A stretch of DNA of 64,000 nucleotides from the NCBI GenBank assembly GCA_965230755.1, contig CBDDLT010000005.1, positions 124,001 to 188,000 on the forward strand, read 5' to 3'. Under the pieces are notes generated by a model. That model was given only the letters and a program-made list of their open reading frames with translations, was not told the DNA's origin and searched no databases. Shown here in pieces: positions 1 to 9,768 of the stretch (positions within the stretch are counted from its first letter, which is position 1; each line of letters opens with the position of its first letter). The stretch is from DATFJT01 sp965230755. Lineage in GTDB: Bacteria; Bacteroidota; Bacteroidia; Chitinophagales; Saprospiraceae. Made by a program: the position numbers and the translations under genes.

Positions 1-206
1 GTAGCATTACTCAAAGCCTTCTTGAAAACATCCAACTCACTTTCTTCAGACTTCTCCTTTACAATATCCATTGCATCGTAAAAAGTCTTCAAAGCCACTG
101 ACTTCTTTCCTGAAAGCATCAAGTTATTCACAAAACTTGTCACCATTTGATCTCCATATCTTGGATCCGGCGCTATACTTCTTTTATGTGCTCTTCTTTT
201 TCTCAT
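1..206 (-). CDS. rpsG: 30S ribosomal protein S7, N-terminal part (cut by window edge)
   Basis: Reading leftward from the ATG at 206 gives a protein starting MRKRRAHKRSIAPDPRYGD, with the S7 sequence MVTSFVNNLMLSGKKSVA following. S7 binds the 3' major domain of 16S rRNA and nucleates assembly of the small-subunit head. Only about 68 residues are inside the window and the reading frame is open to the edge. It lies 8 nt downstream of rpsL in the usual rpsL-rpsG (str operon) order, so both are expected on one transcript from the promoter upstream of rpsL. Confidence 0.95.
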   Translation of the reverse strand, partial: MRKRRAHKRSIAPDPRYGDQMVTSFVNNLMLSGKKSVALKTFYDAMDIVKEKSEESELDVFKKALSNA

Positions 207-214
207 AAATCAAA

Positions 215-586
215 CTATTTTGGCCTTTTAGCACCATATTTAGATCTACTCTGTAATCTGTCAGCTACACCAGCTGTATCCAGAGCACCACGAACAATTG
301 TATATCTTACACCCGGTAAATCCTTAACACGACCTCCTCTTACTAACACAATACTGTGCTCCTGTAGATTGTGTCCCTCACCAGGAATATAACAAATCAC
401 CTCTAGACCGTTAGTCAATCTAACTTTAGCTACTTTTCTCAAAGCCGAATTAGGTTTCTTAGGCGTAGTTGTATAAACCCTAGTACAAACACCTCTTCTC
501 TGAGGACAACCCTCAAGAGCCCTAGATTTAGACTTTTCTACAATTTTCTTTCTACCTTTTCGAACTAATTGATTTATAGTAGGCAT
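215..586 (-). CDS. rpsL: 30S ribosomal protein S12
   Basis: The 123-residue protein is full length for bacterial S12. It begins MPTINQLVRKGRKK and carries the conserved decoding-site loops PKKPNSALRK (around residue 43) and GGRVKDLPGVRY (around residue 88). S12 sits at the decoding centre of the 30S subunit. Both loop lysines where streptomycin-resistance substitutions are known in this family are present, so the sequence looks wild type. It is the first gene of a leftward str operon, with rpsG 8 nt downstream and a canonical Bacteroidota promoter upstream. Confidence 0.98.
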   Translation of the reverse strand: MPTINQLVRKGRKKIVEKSKSRALEGCPQRRGVCTRVYTTTPKKPNSALRKVAKVRLTNGLEVICYIPGEGHNLQEHSIVLVRGGRVKDLPGVRYTIVRGALDTAGVADRLQSRSKYGAKRPK

Positions 587-645
587 ATATCCTTAATTAT
601 TATTATTTTTTATTCGAGAAAGACTCGGCCTTCTCAAAGCGACTG

Positions 646-677
646 CAAAGATAGGTTTAATATTTATTTATTTCAAA
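646..677 (-). promoter_or_regulatory. Bacteroidota-type promoter for rpsL-rpsG
   Basis: On the minus strand, TTTG at 677-674 is followed after exactly 20 nt by TATCTTTG at 653-646. This matches the Bacteroidota consensus TTTG-N19-21-TAnnTTTG. It lies about 60 nt upstream of the rpsL start codon and points leftward. This is the cleanest promoter in the window. Confidence 0.8.
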
Positions 678-767
678 CTAAATTCTCTTATTTCCTGATA
701 TTTTTCTTAAACTTCTGACAAGATTAATATTTAAGCTGTCTTAGGAGATATAAAACTTAACATATTA

Positions 768-1091
768 ATGACGGAAGAAATATTGTTATTCTACGTGCCA
801 TGCCCTAATTTTGAAACAGCCACGTCACTGGGAGAATCTTTAGTACAGTCGAATCTGGCGGCTTGTTTTAATTGTTCCAACGTAGAAGGTGGTTACATTT
901 GGAAGAAGGAATTTTGCACTGAAAAAGAAACCGTCTTAGTAATCAAGACCGCGATTTCTATGGAGAATAAAATTCGAAACTTTATAGAAGACAATCACCC
1001 TTATGATCTTCCCTGTGTTGCGCATTGGAAGATTACGGTCAATAAAGGCTATGCAGATTGGGTAAAAGAACAAGTAGAGCATTATGTTTAA
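768..1091 (+). CDS. cutA: CutA-family divalent-ion tolerance protein
   Basis: The 107-residue length and the motifs ESLVQSNLAACFN, GGYIWK, ETVLVIKT and HPYDLP are those of the CutA1 family, small trimeric proteins linked to copper and other divalent-metal tolerance, whose exact role is still unclear. Five cysteines (12, 33, 36, 50, 83) are present. The usual PE(I/V) after HPY is replaced here by P-C83-V. The next gene, a HupE/UreJ-like membrane protein, overlaps the last 8 nt, so the two are probably translationally coupled and both concern metals. Family call is firm; the metal and mechanism are not predictable. Confidence 0.88.
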   Translation: MTEEILLFYVPCPNFETATSLGESLVQSNLAACFNCSNVEGGYIWKKEFCTEKETVLVIKTAISMENKIRNFIEDNHPYDLPCVAHWKITVNKGYADWVKEQVEHYV

Positions 1092-1641
1092 AGTATACTT
1101 TCAGTTAGGCTTAGACCATATACTTGATTGGAATGGCGCTGATCATATGGCATTTATCGTCGTGATGTGTTCTATTTACCTATTTAGGGACTGGAGAAAG
1201 GTATTGATCATGGTGAGTGCTTTTACGGTGGGCCATTCTATCACACTTATTCTTGGTGGACTAAACCTGGTTAAAGTGAACAGTGAACTCATCGAACGTC
1301 TCATCCCCTTAACGATCATCGCTACAGCCATATATTATGCATTCTTTAGTAGCCGATCAAAACTGAATTGGAGAAGTTATGTACTCATAGCGCTGTTTGG
1401 GCTTATACATGGATTGGGATTTTCGAATTATTTCTCTTCTCTTTTGGGTAAAACCCAGAATATTGTACTTCCACTTTTGTATTTCAATCTTGGAGTTGAA
1501 GTAGGACAAATCATCATCGTTCTCATTCTATTGGCCATCTCCACTGTTTTGGTTAAGCATCTCAAAGTTTCACATAAGCATTGGAGCCTATTTCTCGCGG
1601 GAATAGGTTTTGGTATGGCGGTGCAGATTTTAATCGGCTAA
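1084..1641 (+). CDS. HupE/UreJ-family membrane protein
   Basis: A 185-residue, very hydrophobic protein with about six membrane spans. It shows the HupE/UreJ family signatures GLDHILDWNGADHMAFI at the N terminus, AFTVGHSITL, FGLIHGLGFS and FNLGVEVGQ. Family members are thought to move nickel or cobalt, sometimes for hydrogenase or urease, though stand-alone versions are common in Bacteroidota. The ATG lies inside the end of cutA (8-nt overlap), which argues for coupled expression. No urease or hydrogenase gene is nearby, so the substrate is unassigned. Confidence 0.85.
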   Translation: MFKVYFQLGLDHILDWNGADHMAFIVVMCSIYLFRDWRKVLIMVSAFTVGHSITLILGGLNLVKVNSELIERLIPLTIIATAIYYAFFSSRSKLNWRSYVLIALFGLIHGLGFSNYFSSLLGKTQNIVLPLLYFNLGVEVGQIIIVLILLAISTVLVKHLKVSHKHWSLFLAGIGFGMAVQILIG

Positions 1642-1681
1642 AGCACATTACGAACAAAACTAAAATTATATGAAGCCAATA

Positions 1682-4600
1682 TCACCTTAGCAGAGTAATA
1701 TCTCCCTTCTTTAGATGAATGTTTCCATCCCTTGTCCTGTACTTAATATAGTATACGAACACAGCCGGATTCAAAGGTTCTTCCATGAATGTTCCATCCC
1801 AAACAATCTCTTTCGTATTTTCCCAATACCTAATCTCATTACCCCAACGACTATAAATTGCTCCTTCCAGAAATATGTCGACATGGTCTCTTGCAAATAT
1901 CTGCCATACATCATTGTTCTTGTCATCATTGGGTGAGAAACTATTGGGAATGTAAATATCTACTTGATCTCGCCAAAATATATTGAACAAGTACTCGAAC
2001 TGACAACCACTACTATGAGTTAGAATTAATTGGATCTGAGCATCTTCGGTATAAATTAGTCTTGTTCTAAGACATGTATCACATGAAAAGTAGGATTCCG
2101 AGTTCCATTGAGCACTCCAAACCGTAGAATCCAAGCCCAAGTCAATAATAAAAGGCTCACCGCGATATACTATCGAATCAATCCACTCCGGAGCTTCAGT
2201 AAGATCTGGTAAGGTCGGCAACGCAAATTCGTATCTTTTTCCACAAGACAGATCTAAGAATACAAAGGCCCAAGCACTGTCACCTTGTTCATAAACTGTT
2301 TGCGCATCCATGGAACCATTGCTCCATTCGACACTTAAACCATTATCAAGAGAAATCGACGCTATTGCCTCCAAAGAAGAGCAATCAATTACAACCTCGG
2401 GCACAGTCCCTAAGCTTACAGGCTCAATATGAGCTCTAATTAATGAGTCGCATCCAAACTGATTGGTCAAAAAATAAGAATACGAACCAGGGGTTGTTAT
2501 CCATTCGTTGGCCACATAAATTGAGTCGCCTTCGCACAGAGTATAACTCAAATCAACCAATGAAGTATCGAATCTTTCCAAAGTCAAAAAATAAACTGAG
2601 TCACATATCTGATTCTGTCCAATGTAACTGAAGTGACCTGCCTCTTTCATCCACCGATCATTAAACCATACAGAATCGCCCAAACAAATTTCTTCTTCTT
2701 GAAAAGATGTATCTCGATCAGTTATGCTAACATTGAATAATTCAAGACTATCACAACCGTCGATCGTTTGATATTGAGATTCATAAAGTCCTTCCATTTT
2801 TATCCATTGACCACCTAGAAATATAGAATCCCCCTCGCATATCTCTGCATCCAACGTAAATAAATAACTCTGATTAAAGTTGAGGTCTAATGAGAAAAAA
2901 GTATCACAAGCCTCTAGAGATTGAATAGTATCTGTATAAAATCCACTATTTACTAACTCCAAACCTCTGTAATGTATAGTATCTCCCTCACAAGCCGCAA
3001 TCGTTTCGTTGATGTTCACATCTTCAACCACTTCTATTCTTACTGTATCCGTACTAAAACATCCGTCTCCATTATCTGCTAGAACAGAAACCGTAAGACT
3101 TGAATCCGTCTGCAATATTACTGTCGGGCAATCCGCACAATCCAAAGGTTCATTAGGAAACCATTGATAGTTTTGGAATACGATATTCGTAGTTAAACTC
3201 AAATCTTCACCACGACATACCTGAATATCTGGTCCTAAATCTACTTGTGTAAGGGGATTGTAACTAATCCAAACTGAATCTCGATAGACATTACCACAGA
3301 TATCACTTACTTCCACCCAGTGCAGACCCTCGGAGTAAGCAACATAAAACGAGTCCGTTGTCCCATCACTCCATCTAATGGTCTCATAAATATTAGGAAT
3401 CTCGAAATTGAAGATCTGGTTATCGCATACCTCAATATCAGGGCCTAAATCCGGAGGAGAAGGAGTAATTCTGACAAAAAAGCTATCTAAATTATTATCA
3501 TACTTACATTCTTCAATATCATCAAAAGGAAAACCATCTCTCCATTCTGAAGACCCATGGTTTTCATTATAATTCATGACTATATAGTGCCATCTGCCCT
3601 GATCGTAGTCTTCGGCTCTTAAACCAATGACTTCGGTTATACATGAATCCCTTCTACTTAAGGCGCGAGGGGTACCAAGTGTTTCCTTAGTATTTAATGT
3701 AGTTCCAAATGGATCACCATTTAATAGTGGCCCATAAACTTGTTCACCATTAAGCTCGCCTTCAACCAGGCACCAATTAACAGTAATATATCCATATGTG
3801 TTAAAGGGAATGCAGATCGTATCGGGTTCCACTTCTATGGAAAGATCAGGAAGACTATTGAAACAATTAAAACTGATATCGGTATTTGGATCATCCAGTG
3901 ATATAGAAACATTGGGAAAAGAAAATGAAGCATTTCTTGAAATCAAATTATGACTCTGACTAAATGGATTGTTGAATTCGTGAATTAATGGGGTAGTTTC
4001 CTCCACATCTACACATTGATTGCTTTCTAGGTTATCCAGGTCCAGTTTTAAAACAAAGGTAGACTCACCAATATTTCCACCAAAGACAAACTCATTTCCA
4101 TCAATCAAAATTTGATCTTCGTTGAACCAAATGGATTGATCTCCTTGACCAACATCAATGGTATAAATATTTAGTACCTCTCCAATTTCAGAAAACCTTA
4201 CAACGTAAATCTCTAACTGATTAGATGAGATATTGTGATATCTTCCAAACGCAAATAACTCATTTCCTTTTTTTACGATTTCTGTCAGCCAAGCTTCCCG
4301 AGCGCCAATAGGTTTGACTTCTTGGGCCAATAATGGATTTCCATTTAGGTCAGATTTTAAAAAGAGGCCAGTAAAATCAGACGCGTCGATGCCAACTTTG
4401 GTTCCATATCCAACACAGAAAATTTCATTATCAATAATTTGTAGATTTCTAAAATACTGTCTGGCGTCACTGAACTCATCAACAAAATAGTGCTTGGACC
4501 ATTCAATATTAAAGGTCTTTAAATTGATCTTGGTAGATGCTGCTCGAAACATGTTGGTCCAGCCACCTATCGAATATCGACCACATAGATATAAATTGTC

Positions 4601-6649
4601 TCCATCAATTTTCGAACTATAAAAGGATTGACAATTACCCAATTCATAAGCGCGTTGATCCAATGAAAAACCGTCATTTTTTCTAATTCGCAGTAAAAAT
4701 GTTTCAGCACATTCGTTGACTTGTCCTGCCATTAAATACTCTCCTGGAAAATACTCGTGAGCCGAATATAAAAACAGTCCATTGGAAGGCATATCTCTTG
4801 ACCATTCTATGGTTTGGAAGAAGGGGTTAAATTTAATTAATACCGAACTTCCACCTCTACTAATCCTTACATTGATTAAGATATTCCCCTCCTGATCTTC
4901 ATATAAAAGGCCTAAAACCCTTGAACTAATATCATTGGGAATTGCAGACAAACTTTTTGACCATAAAATATTGAGGTCAGAATCTAAATACCTGATAACA
5001 ATATCTGCACTATGCAAATAGACAAAATAAAATCCGCCACTTGAGGAAGTTAATAACTTTCCTCGCTTTGATTCATTGTCCTCGTTAAACACTAGCAGTT
5101 TTCCACCTCCCGCACAATCATCAAATCTTTCCACAATCACTTGTTTACATAATTGGTCAGAACACAAAGAGTTGCTGACCTCTAAACAGATGGTATATAG
5201 TCCAACTTCTGCAAAATTTACTACAAAATTTCGATCAGATCCTTGATAGATTACTGAGCCAAATCTATCATAAACAGTATACTCAATAACATCCGCATTC
5301 TCAGATTGGTCGTTGACCGTAATTTCTAATTCACCGGTTTGTTCATAATCGAAATTTGCTTCTACCGGGCACTCTACTTTTATCAAAATCGTATCGAAAG
5401 AAGAATAACAATTCGGATCACTAGAAAAAACCTCCAAGACAATTTGATAAACACCTTCTGTATTGAATGTATAATTTGGATTTACGGCATTAGAGAAAAG
5501 ATTATCATCTATGTACCAATTATAATTTGTTGACCCTGAAGATTGATTGGTAAAATTCACCGTTTCTCCTACTACGATATCAGTGTTATTTGCTATGAAA
5601 GAAGCTGTCACTGGTTGGGGACATGGATCCTGACAAGCTTTTGATCCCAGAAGACTGTTTCTAATCCGCTCAATTGAAAAAATCATACGGTCCTTCTGTC
5701 CCTGAGTGAATTGATCGTAACATGTCAACTGTGAATAATCCATATAATTATGGAATTGATCATTTTGATCTCCTAAGCCTCCCAGAGAATTATCTCTGAA
5801 AGGATTGTTGGTACTCGCGTCATCCGCATCAGAAGAACAAGAATTAATTGATGCATTACAATTCGACCTTACCGTAGTATTATCCGGTGGAGTGTCGCAA
5901 ACCCTATCCCCATCACTAAGACAATCATTATTCGTACATCCTCCCTGAAAAGTATGATAAAGGCCAAGGTAATGTCCCATCTCATGAACCAGAACAGATA
6001 CATCGGAAGGATTAGAACTCATATATTCTGATTCGATCACGATGCCATCCACATTGTTTCCATGGGCAGAGGGGAAATAGGCATATCCCGCAACGCCACA
6101 ACCGAAAGAAGAACAGATTTCTCTTACCACCCATATATTAATGTACCTGGTAGGGTCCCATCTGGATAAGTCTTTAAGCTGTACTTCTTCAACGGAGTAA
6201 TTAAACTCAGTATAACTTGACCTTACTCTATTGATTCCATTCGTGGCATTTCCATCAGGGTTTTGGGATGCGAGACAAAATTCTATTTCAGTATCTACTC
6301 CTGTATTTGGATTGTAATATCCTTGGTTGGCAAAAGCACTATTCAAATGGCTTATACCATCTAGAACTGACTGATCTGAGATGTTTTCTGATCCTCCATC
6401 ATGGATGATATGAACGACTACCGGAAGAGTGTAAAGCATTTTTCGATTGGCATCACCTTCTCGCATATATTCTTGCCAAAGGGCTTCCATTTTTTGACGT
6501 CGATCTATTTCATATTGATCGGTTTTGAGATAATGCTGATGACATCGATCAAAATCACAGAAAAAATCGGAATTATTAGGCTGACTAAACGCCAAAGATG
6601 CAATAAGAAAAAAAAATGGAAAGGTTATGTATATTCTGAAATCGGGCAT
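1682..6649 (-). CDS. Giant secreted M43 (cytophagalysin/pappalysin-type) zinc metalloprotease with T9SS type B tail
   Basis: 1655 residues with a signal peptide ending near SLAFSQ. The catalytic domain occupies roughly residues 60-335 and carries the metzincin site HEMGHYLGLYH, with zinc ligands His222, His226 and a third His, and Glu223 as base. The following disulphide-rich segment (GGCTNNDCLSDGDRVCDTPP) is typical of family M43. A PKD domain (about 345-430), a second PKD-like segment, a long repeat-rich stretch reminiscent of a propeller (about 510-870), further Ig-like segments and four C-x-G-D-S/T repeats (about 1220-1415) come next. The C terminus (IPNSFSPNDDKNNDVW...GDITLLR) is a gliding-motility type B sorting domain, so export by T9SS is expected. 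Probable role: extracellular protein degradation. Confidence 0.9.
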   Translation of the reverse strand: MPDFRIYITFPFFFLIASLAFSQPNNSDFFCDFDRCHQHYLKTDQYEIDRRQKMEALWQEYMREGDANRKMLYTLPVVVHIIHDGGSENISDQSVLDGISHLNSAFANQGYYNPNTGVDTEIEFCLASQNPDGNATNGINRVRSSYTEFNYSVEEVQLKDLSRWDPTRYINIWVVREICSSFGCGVAGYAYFPSAHGNNVDGIVIESEYMSSNPSDVSVLVHEMGHYLGLYHTFQGGCTNNDCLSDGDRVCDTPPDNTTVRSNCNASINSCSSDADDASTNNPFRDNSLGGLGDQNDQFHNYMDYSQLTCYDQFTQGQKDRMIFSIERIRNSLLGSKACQDPCPQPVTASFIANNTDIVVGETVNFTNQSSGSTNYNWYIDDNLFSNAVNPNYTFNTEGVYQIVLEVFSSDPNCYSSFDTILIKVECPVEANFDYEQTGELEITVNDQSENADVIEYTVYDRFGSVIYQGSDRNFVVNFAEVGLYTICLEVSNSLCSDQLCKQVIVERFDDCAGGGKLLVFNEDNESKRGKLLTSSSGGFYFVYLHSADIVIRYLDSDLNILWSKSLSAIPNDISSRVLGLLYEDQEGNILINVRISRGGSSVLIKFNPFFQTIEWSRDMPSNGLFLYSAHEYFPGEYLMAGQVNECAETFLLRIRKNDGFSLDQRAYELGNCQSFYSSKIDGDNLYLCGRYSIGGWTNMFRAASTKINLKTFNIEWSKHYFVDEFSDARQYFRNLQIIDNEIFCVGYGTKVGIDASDFTGLFLKSDLNGNPLLAQEVKPIGAREAWLTEIVKKGNELFAFGRYHNISSNQLEIYVVRFSEIGEVLNIYTIDVGQGDQSIWFNEDQILIDGNEFVFGGNIGESTFVLKLDLDNLESNQCVDVEETTPLIHEFNNPFSQSHNLISRNASFSFPNVSISLDDPNTDISFNCFNSLPDLSIEVEPDTICIPFNTYGYITVNWCLVEGELNGEQVYGPLLNGDPFGTTLNTKETLGTPRALSRRDSCITEVIGLRAEDYDQGRWHYIVMNYNENHGSSEWRDGFPFDDIEECKYDNNLDSFFVRITPSPPDLGPDIEVCDNQIFNFEIPNIYETIRWSDGTTDSFYVAYSEGLHWVEVSDICGNVYRDSVWISYNPLTQVDLGPDIQVCRGEDLSLTTNIVFQNYQWFPNEPLDCADCPTVILQTDSSLTVSVLADNGDGCFSTDTVRIEVVEDVNINETIAACEGDTIHYRGLELVNSGFYTDTIQSLEACDTFFSLDLNFNQSYLFTLDAEICEGDSIFLGGQWIKMEGLYESQYQTIDGCDSLELFNVSITDRDTSFQEEEICLGDSVWFNDRWMKEAGHFSYIGQNQICDSVYFLTLERFDTSLVDLSYTLCEGDSIYVANEWITTPGSYSYFLTNQFGCDSLIRAHIEPVSLGTVPEVVIDCSSLEAIASISLDNGLSVEWSNGSMDAQTVYEQGDSAWAFVFLDLSCGKRYEFALPTLPDLTEAPEWIDSIVYRGEPFIIDLGLDSTVWSAQWNSESYFSCDTCLRTRLIYTEDAQIQLILTHSSGCQFEYLFNIFWRDQVDIYIPNSFSPNDDKNNDVWQIFARDHVDIFLEGAIYSRWGNEIRYWENTKEIVWDGTFMEEPLNPAVFVYYIKYRTRDGNIHLKKGDITLLR

Positions 6650-6859
6650 TTTAAAGAGTGTTTTGATCGTGTTAAATTAGTATTTTTTCTGTTTAATTTC
6701 AAACCAATCCTTTTCCCTAGATAACTTGATTTATTTATAAAGTGGTTGACCTCAAAAACAAAATACCCTTTCAAAACGAGATATTTCAACTAACAGCCCG
6801 TATATTTAAAGGACATTTCTTGATTAAAAACGTTTTAATAGAAATTAAAGAAGAGTGAT

Positions 6860-9289
6860 ATGGGCCCAAATATTAACTTCATCGTACTCCTTATCCTAGG
6901 TTTTTGTTCTGAATTATACTGCCAGGAATACACGTTTTACGAACTAGAAGATTATGATGCTTCTGTCAATGAAAGCTTTTGCATCAATCTAAATGCCTCA
7001 GATACTATTCTTACCAATTCTTATTCTCATGCTTTATATTGGGAGCCTCAAAATTTACGTCTTGATTCTGCACGGATTCTAACATCAACGATTCCTCATG
7101 AAAAATTAAGGGTTTGGGAAGCTAAGAACTCAGAACAATATAAATATTTGGCCTACAGAAATACAAGTGACTATGGTGACACTGTTTCTGTAGCTCAAGA
7201 GCCTCAACTGAAGCTTTGTTTTACTGCTTTGGAAGAAGGAAGACATGTCATTGATGTTTTCAATAGTAATTCTACCAATTTGTTAAACTCGGAGCCCGTT
7301 TATTATTACGAGTCCCTTATCAATGTTGGAAATCAACCTAGAAGATCAATTAATGTAAATTCGCTCTTTTCAGATCAGATGATCAAAGAACATACAAATT
7401 TCAATTTGGACCCAATTCCCTTAAATAATATTGACCATTTGATAGAATACAGTTTTAATCTGGTATGCGACAAAAATTTAATAGAAATCAACCATGAAGA
7501 ATTGAATAATGATAGATATTTAACAGTTCTTCCAGAACCCTTTGGTTACAGTTTGAAATGGAGGAATCAATCAAGTACCACTTTTTTTTACGACGCAGAA
7601 AACTTTTCTATCCCAATGAAGGCCAATGGTGTTGCTACAGATACCATAGCTAAGGCATACCTAACTAACTTTAAAGCATTAAACTCATTGAATGATAGTA
7701 TTATCTTTAATTCTGATACCTGTCTTATACATCTGGTCTCTCAAATTGATCGTGATCGACTTGTCTCTGTACACTGTCAAGATAAATTCGCGCTCCGATA
7801 CGCATCCACTCCCATAGCATTTACAATTGAAAATTATAATGATATTTCATCCTTTGGCATGGGTATTTATCTACGGGAGTCTCTTGTATTTGATTCTATA
7901 ATAACTAATCCCTTACTTATAGATGACCTAAATTATAGTTTTGATGAAGAACTTAATGCCATTTTATTGAACTGGGATGGCTCTACTTTAAGCCTTCCAA
8001 GTAACGATACACTTTTCCTACTCTATATACACAATAAAGAATATCATGGGTATCGAAAGATTCTCATACAAGGATTAGAATTCCTAAATGAAGATGGCTC
8101 GAGAATTCCAAATTTGAGAAAAAACGGTTCTCTGACTACTTACACCACAGAAAGAGATTTAGTTGGACCTGTTTCTGGCAGGCATTATGCTGATTCTGCT
8201 TCAATAGTGAACATTGATTTACGCTTGGTCTCTCCTGATCTTAATTTGATGAAAGATTTCAGATTTGATTATGTGTGGGACGAAACCATAGTCAAATATA
8301 GAAGTCATGTAGTCAATAATGAATTGTTCGATTTTAAAAACGCAGAAATTATTTCACCTTTTGATATAGGGGGAGCTGAAGAAAAGATAAAAATAAGATG
8401 GAGCCCGGAAGATATTCCGGATACCATCCTGGATGAAGGAATAGATACGGTAAGTTTAATGAATATTGAATTTGAGGTAATAGGTCATCAAGAGGATCGA
8501 ACTGGGTTCTACGCGCGTAACAGCCACATTAATTCCAAAGACACGACTTATAGAGGAGTATTACAATTTTACGTAGGCGCTTATGGTTACCTAGAAGTAA
8601 ATGAAAAATTTGGAGATGTAATTTGCAGTATAGATTCTATAAGTATGGACAACGAAGGAAATATACTGGCCGCGGTATATCTAGAAAATTTAGGCAAAAT
8701 GGAGTCAATGCATCTCCCTGTTAAATTTGATTCGGATGTATTCGAATTTGTAGATTATATACGAATAAATAATTCAGATTTTCCCTATTATTTTGACTTT
8801 TATGGTCCTTGGGACAATGAGAACACCTTTAATATATGGAGTAGAAGTTTCGGATTCTACGATACCAGCTATTCCGGTAAATATCATATTTGCAATTTAA
8901 TCTTGCGTCCCAAAGGATCTGTCGGAGATTGCGGAAGGATTTACTTTGACGAAGATCAATCCTATATCTTTCGTCCTCGAGAAACTCCGGCTAATATAAT
9001 ATTCAATAATACGGAATACTGCATTACCAAAACTAATGAATCTCATCCTCGGGATAAGGACAACATATACGTTTACCCCACTATTACCTCACGAGAATTG
9101 GGCCTCAATATTTCTGAAAGTGATATCAATTATTCCGTTAAAGTTTATAATGCACTTGGTATTTTAGTCCTAAAACATATCAATTCCCCTCGATTTATTT
9201 CGGCCAACAAGCTCCCAGTTGGAATGTACTGGGTAGAAATTCAGTCAGGACTAACCAAAAGCGTTCACAAAGTGTTTGTAGCGGAATAA
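6860..9289 (+). CDS. Large secreted protein with T9SS type A tail, function unknown
   Basis: 809 residues starting with a signal peptide (NFIVLLILGFCSELYCQ). The last 80 residues (VYPTITSRELGL...VKVYNALGILV...LPVGMYWVEI) form a T9SS type A sorting domain, so the protein should reach the cell surface or medium. The body is beta-rich with several segments of about 150 residues of the type VNIDLRLVSPD...FRFDYVWDETIVKYRS, which resemble cohesin-like or other Ig-type folds, but I do not recognise a specific family. It is divergent from the M43 protease with a 210-nt AT-rich gap in which I see no strong promoter. It stops 2 nt before the convergent DUF6428 gene. Confidence 0.75.
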   Translation: MGPNINFIVLLILGFCSELYCQEYTFYELEDYDASVNESFCINLNASDTILTNSYSHALYWEPQNLRLDSARILTSTIPHEKLRVWEAKNSEQYKYLAYRNTSDYGDTVSVAQEPQLKLCFTALEEGRHVIDVFNSNSTNLLNSEPVYYYESLINVGNQPRRSINVNSLFSDQMIKEHTNFNLDPIPLNNIDHLIEYSFNLVCDKNLIEINHEELNNDRYLTVLPEPFGYSLKWRNQSSTTFFYDAENFSIPMKANGVATDTIAKAYLTNFKALNSLNDSIIFNSDTCLIHLVSQIDRDRLVSVHCQDKFALRYASTPIAFTIENYNDISSFGMGIYLRESLVFDSIITNPLLIDDLNYSFDEELNAILLNWDGSTLSLPSNDTLFLLYIHNKEYHGYRKILIQGLEFLNEDGSRIPNLRKNGSLTTYTTERDLVGPVSGRHYADSASIVNIDLRLVSPDLNLMKDFRFDYVWDETIVKYRSHVVNNELFDFKNAEIISPFDIGGAEEKIKIRWSPEDIPDTILDEGIDTVSLMNIEFEVIGHQEDRTGFYARNSHINSKDTTYRGVLQFYVGAYGYLEVNEKFGDVICSIDSISMDNEGNILAAVYLENLGKMESMHLPVKFDSDVFEFVDYIRINNSDFPYYFDFYGPWDNENTFNIWSRSFGFYDTSYSGKYHICNLILRPKGSVGDCGRIYFDEDQSYIFRPRETPANIIFNNTEYCITKTNESHPRDKDNIYVYPTITSRELGLNISESDINYSVKVYNALGILVLKHINSPRFISANKLPVGMYWVEIQSGLTKSVHKVFVAE

Positions 9290-9291
9290 TT

Positions 9292-9759
9292 CTAACAACA
9301 TCCCATAGCTGGATTGCAACAATCAGATTTTAACTCTTTGATTTTATTAAGTGGCAATTTCACCTTTGGTATACCACAAGATTCCTTAGCCAAGCAAGTC
9401 GTATTGGTTTGAGTTAAGTAGAATTTTCCTTCTTCAAACTCCAAGCCGTGCTTATTGATCGTCTCTCCCTGATATTCAACTTCGATCTCCAAGTCATCTT
9501 CTCCGAAATTCCTTTCATAGATTTCCAAAATCTTTAGAAATTTTTCTGAGCTTAACCGGTGATGAAAATCAATTGAAACCCAAAGCTGCAATAGCAATGA
9601 CTTTTCACTTCTAATCGTTCCACCGCAATCGACAAAGTCTTTGGTCACCCTACCAGCTTCAGTAATATGAAAATGAGCCGGTACTTTATTTCCATTTGGT
9701 AGGATAAAATTCAAACTTTCTAAGTCCTGTAGATTTGCTTTTAATTCTCTTAACTTCAT
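9292..9759 (-). CDS. DUF6428-family protein of the arsR cassette
   Basis: 155 residues, cytoplasmic, no membrane segment. The HFHITEAGRVTKDFVDCGGTIR region matches the small Bacteroidota family DUF6428 as I recall it, which often sits beside ArsR regulators. It ends in a cysteine cluster, with Cys147, 148, 154 and 155, plus an internal CLAKESCG pair. Thiol clusters of this kind suggest binding of a soft metal or metalloid, but this is inference. It starts 9 nt downstream of the arsR-like gene and must share its transcript. No arsenite pump, arsenate reductase or phosphatase follows. Confidence 0.72.
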   Translation of the reverse strand: MKLRELKANLQDLESLNFILPNGNKVPAHFHITEAGRVTKDFVDCGGTIRSEKSLLLQLWVSIDFHHRLSSEKFLKILEIYERNFGEDDLEIEVEYQGETINKHGLEFEEGKFYLTQTNTTCLAKESCGIPKVKLPLNKIKELKSDCCNPAMGCC

Positions 9760-9768
9760 ATCACTGTT

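Noticed and set aside
1715..1936. Open frames antiparallel to the M43 protease (also 2443-2631, 5339-5533, 6401-6724)
   Set aside because: They lie fully inside, or mostly inside, a long, well-supported gene on the other strand, and show no protein-like composition or motif.
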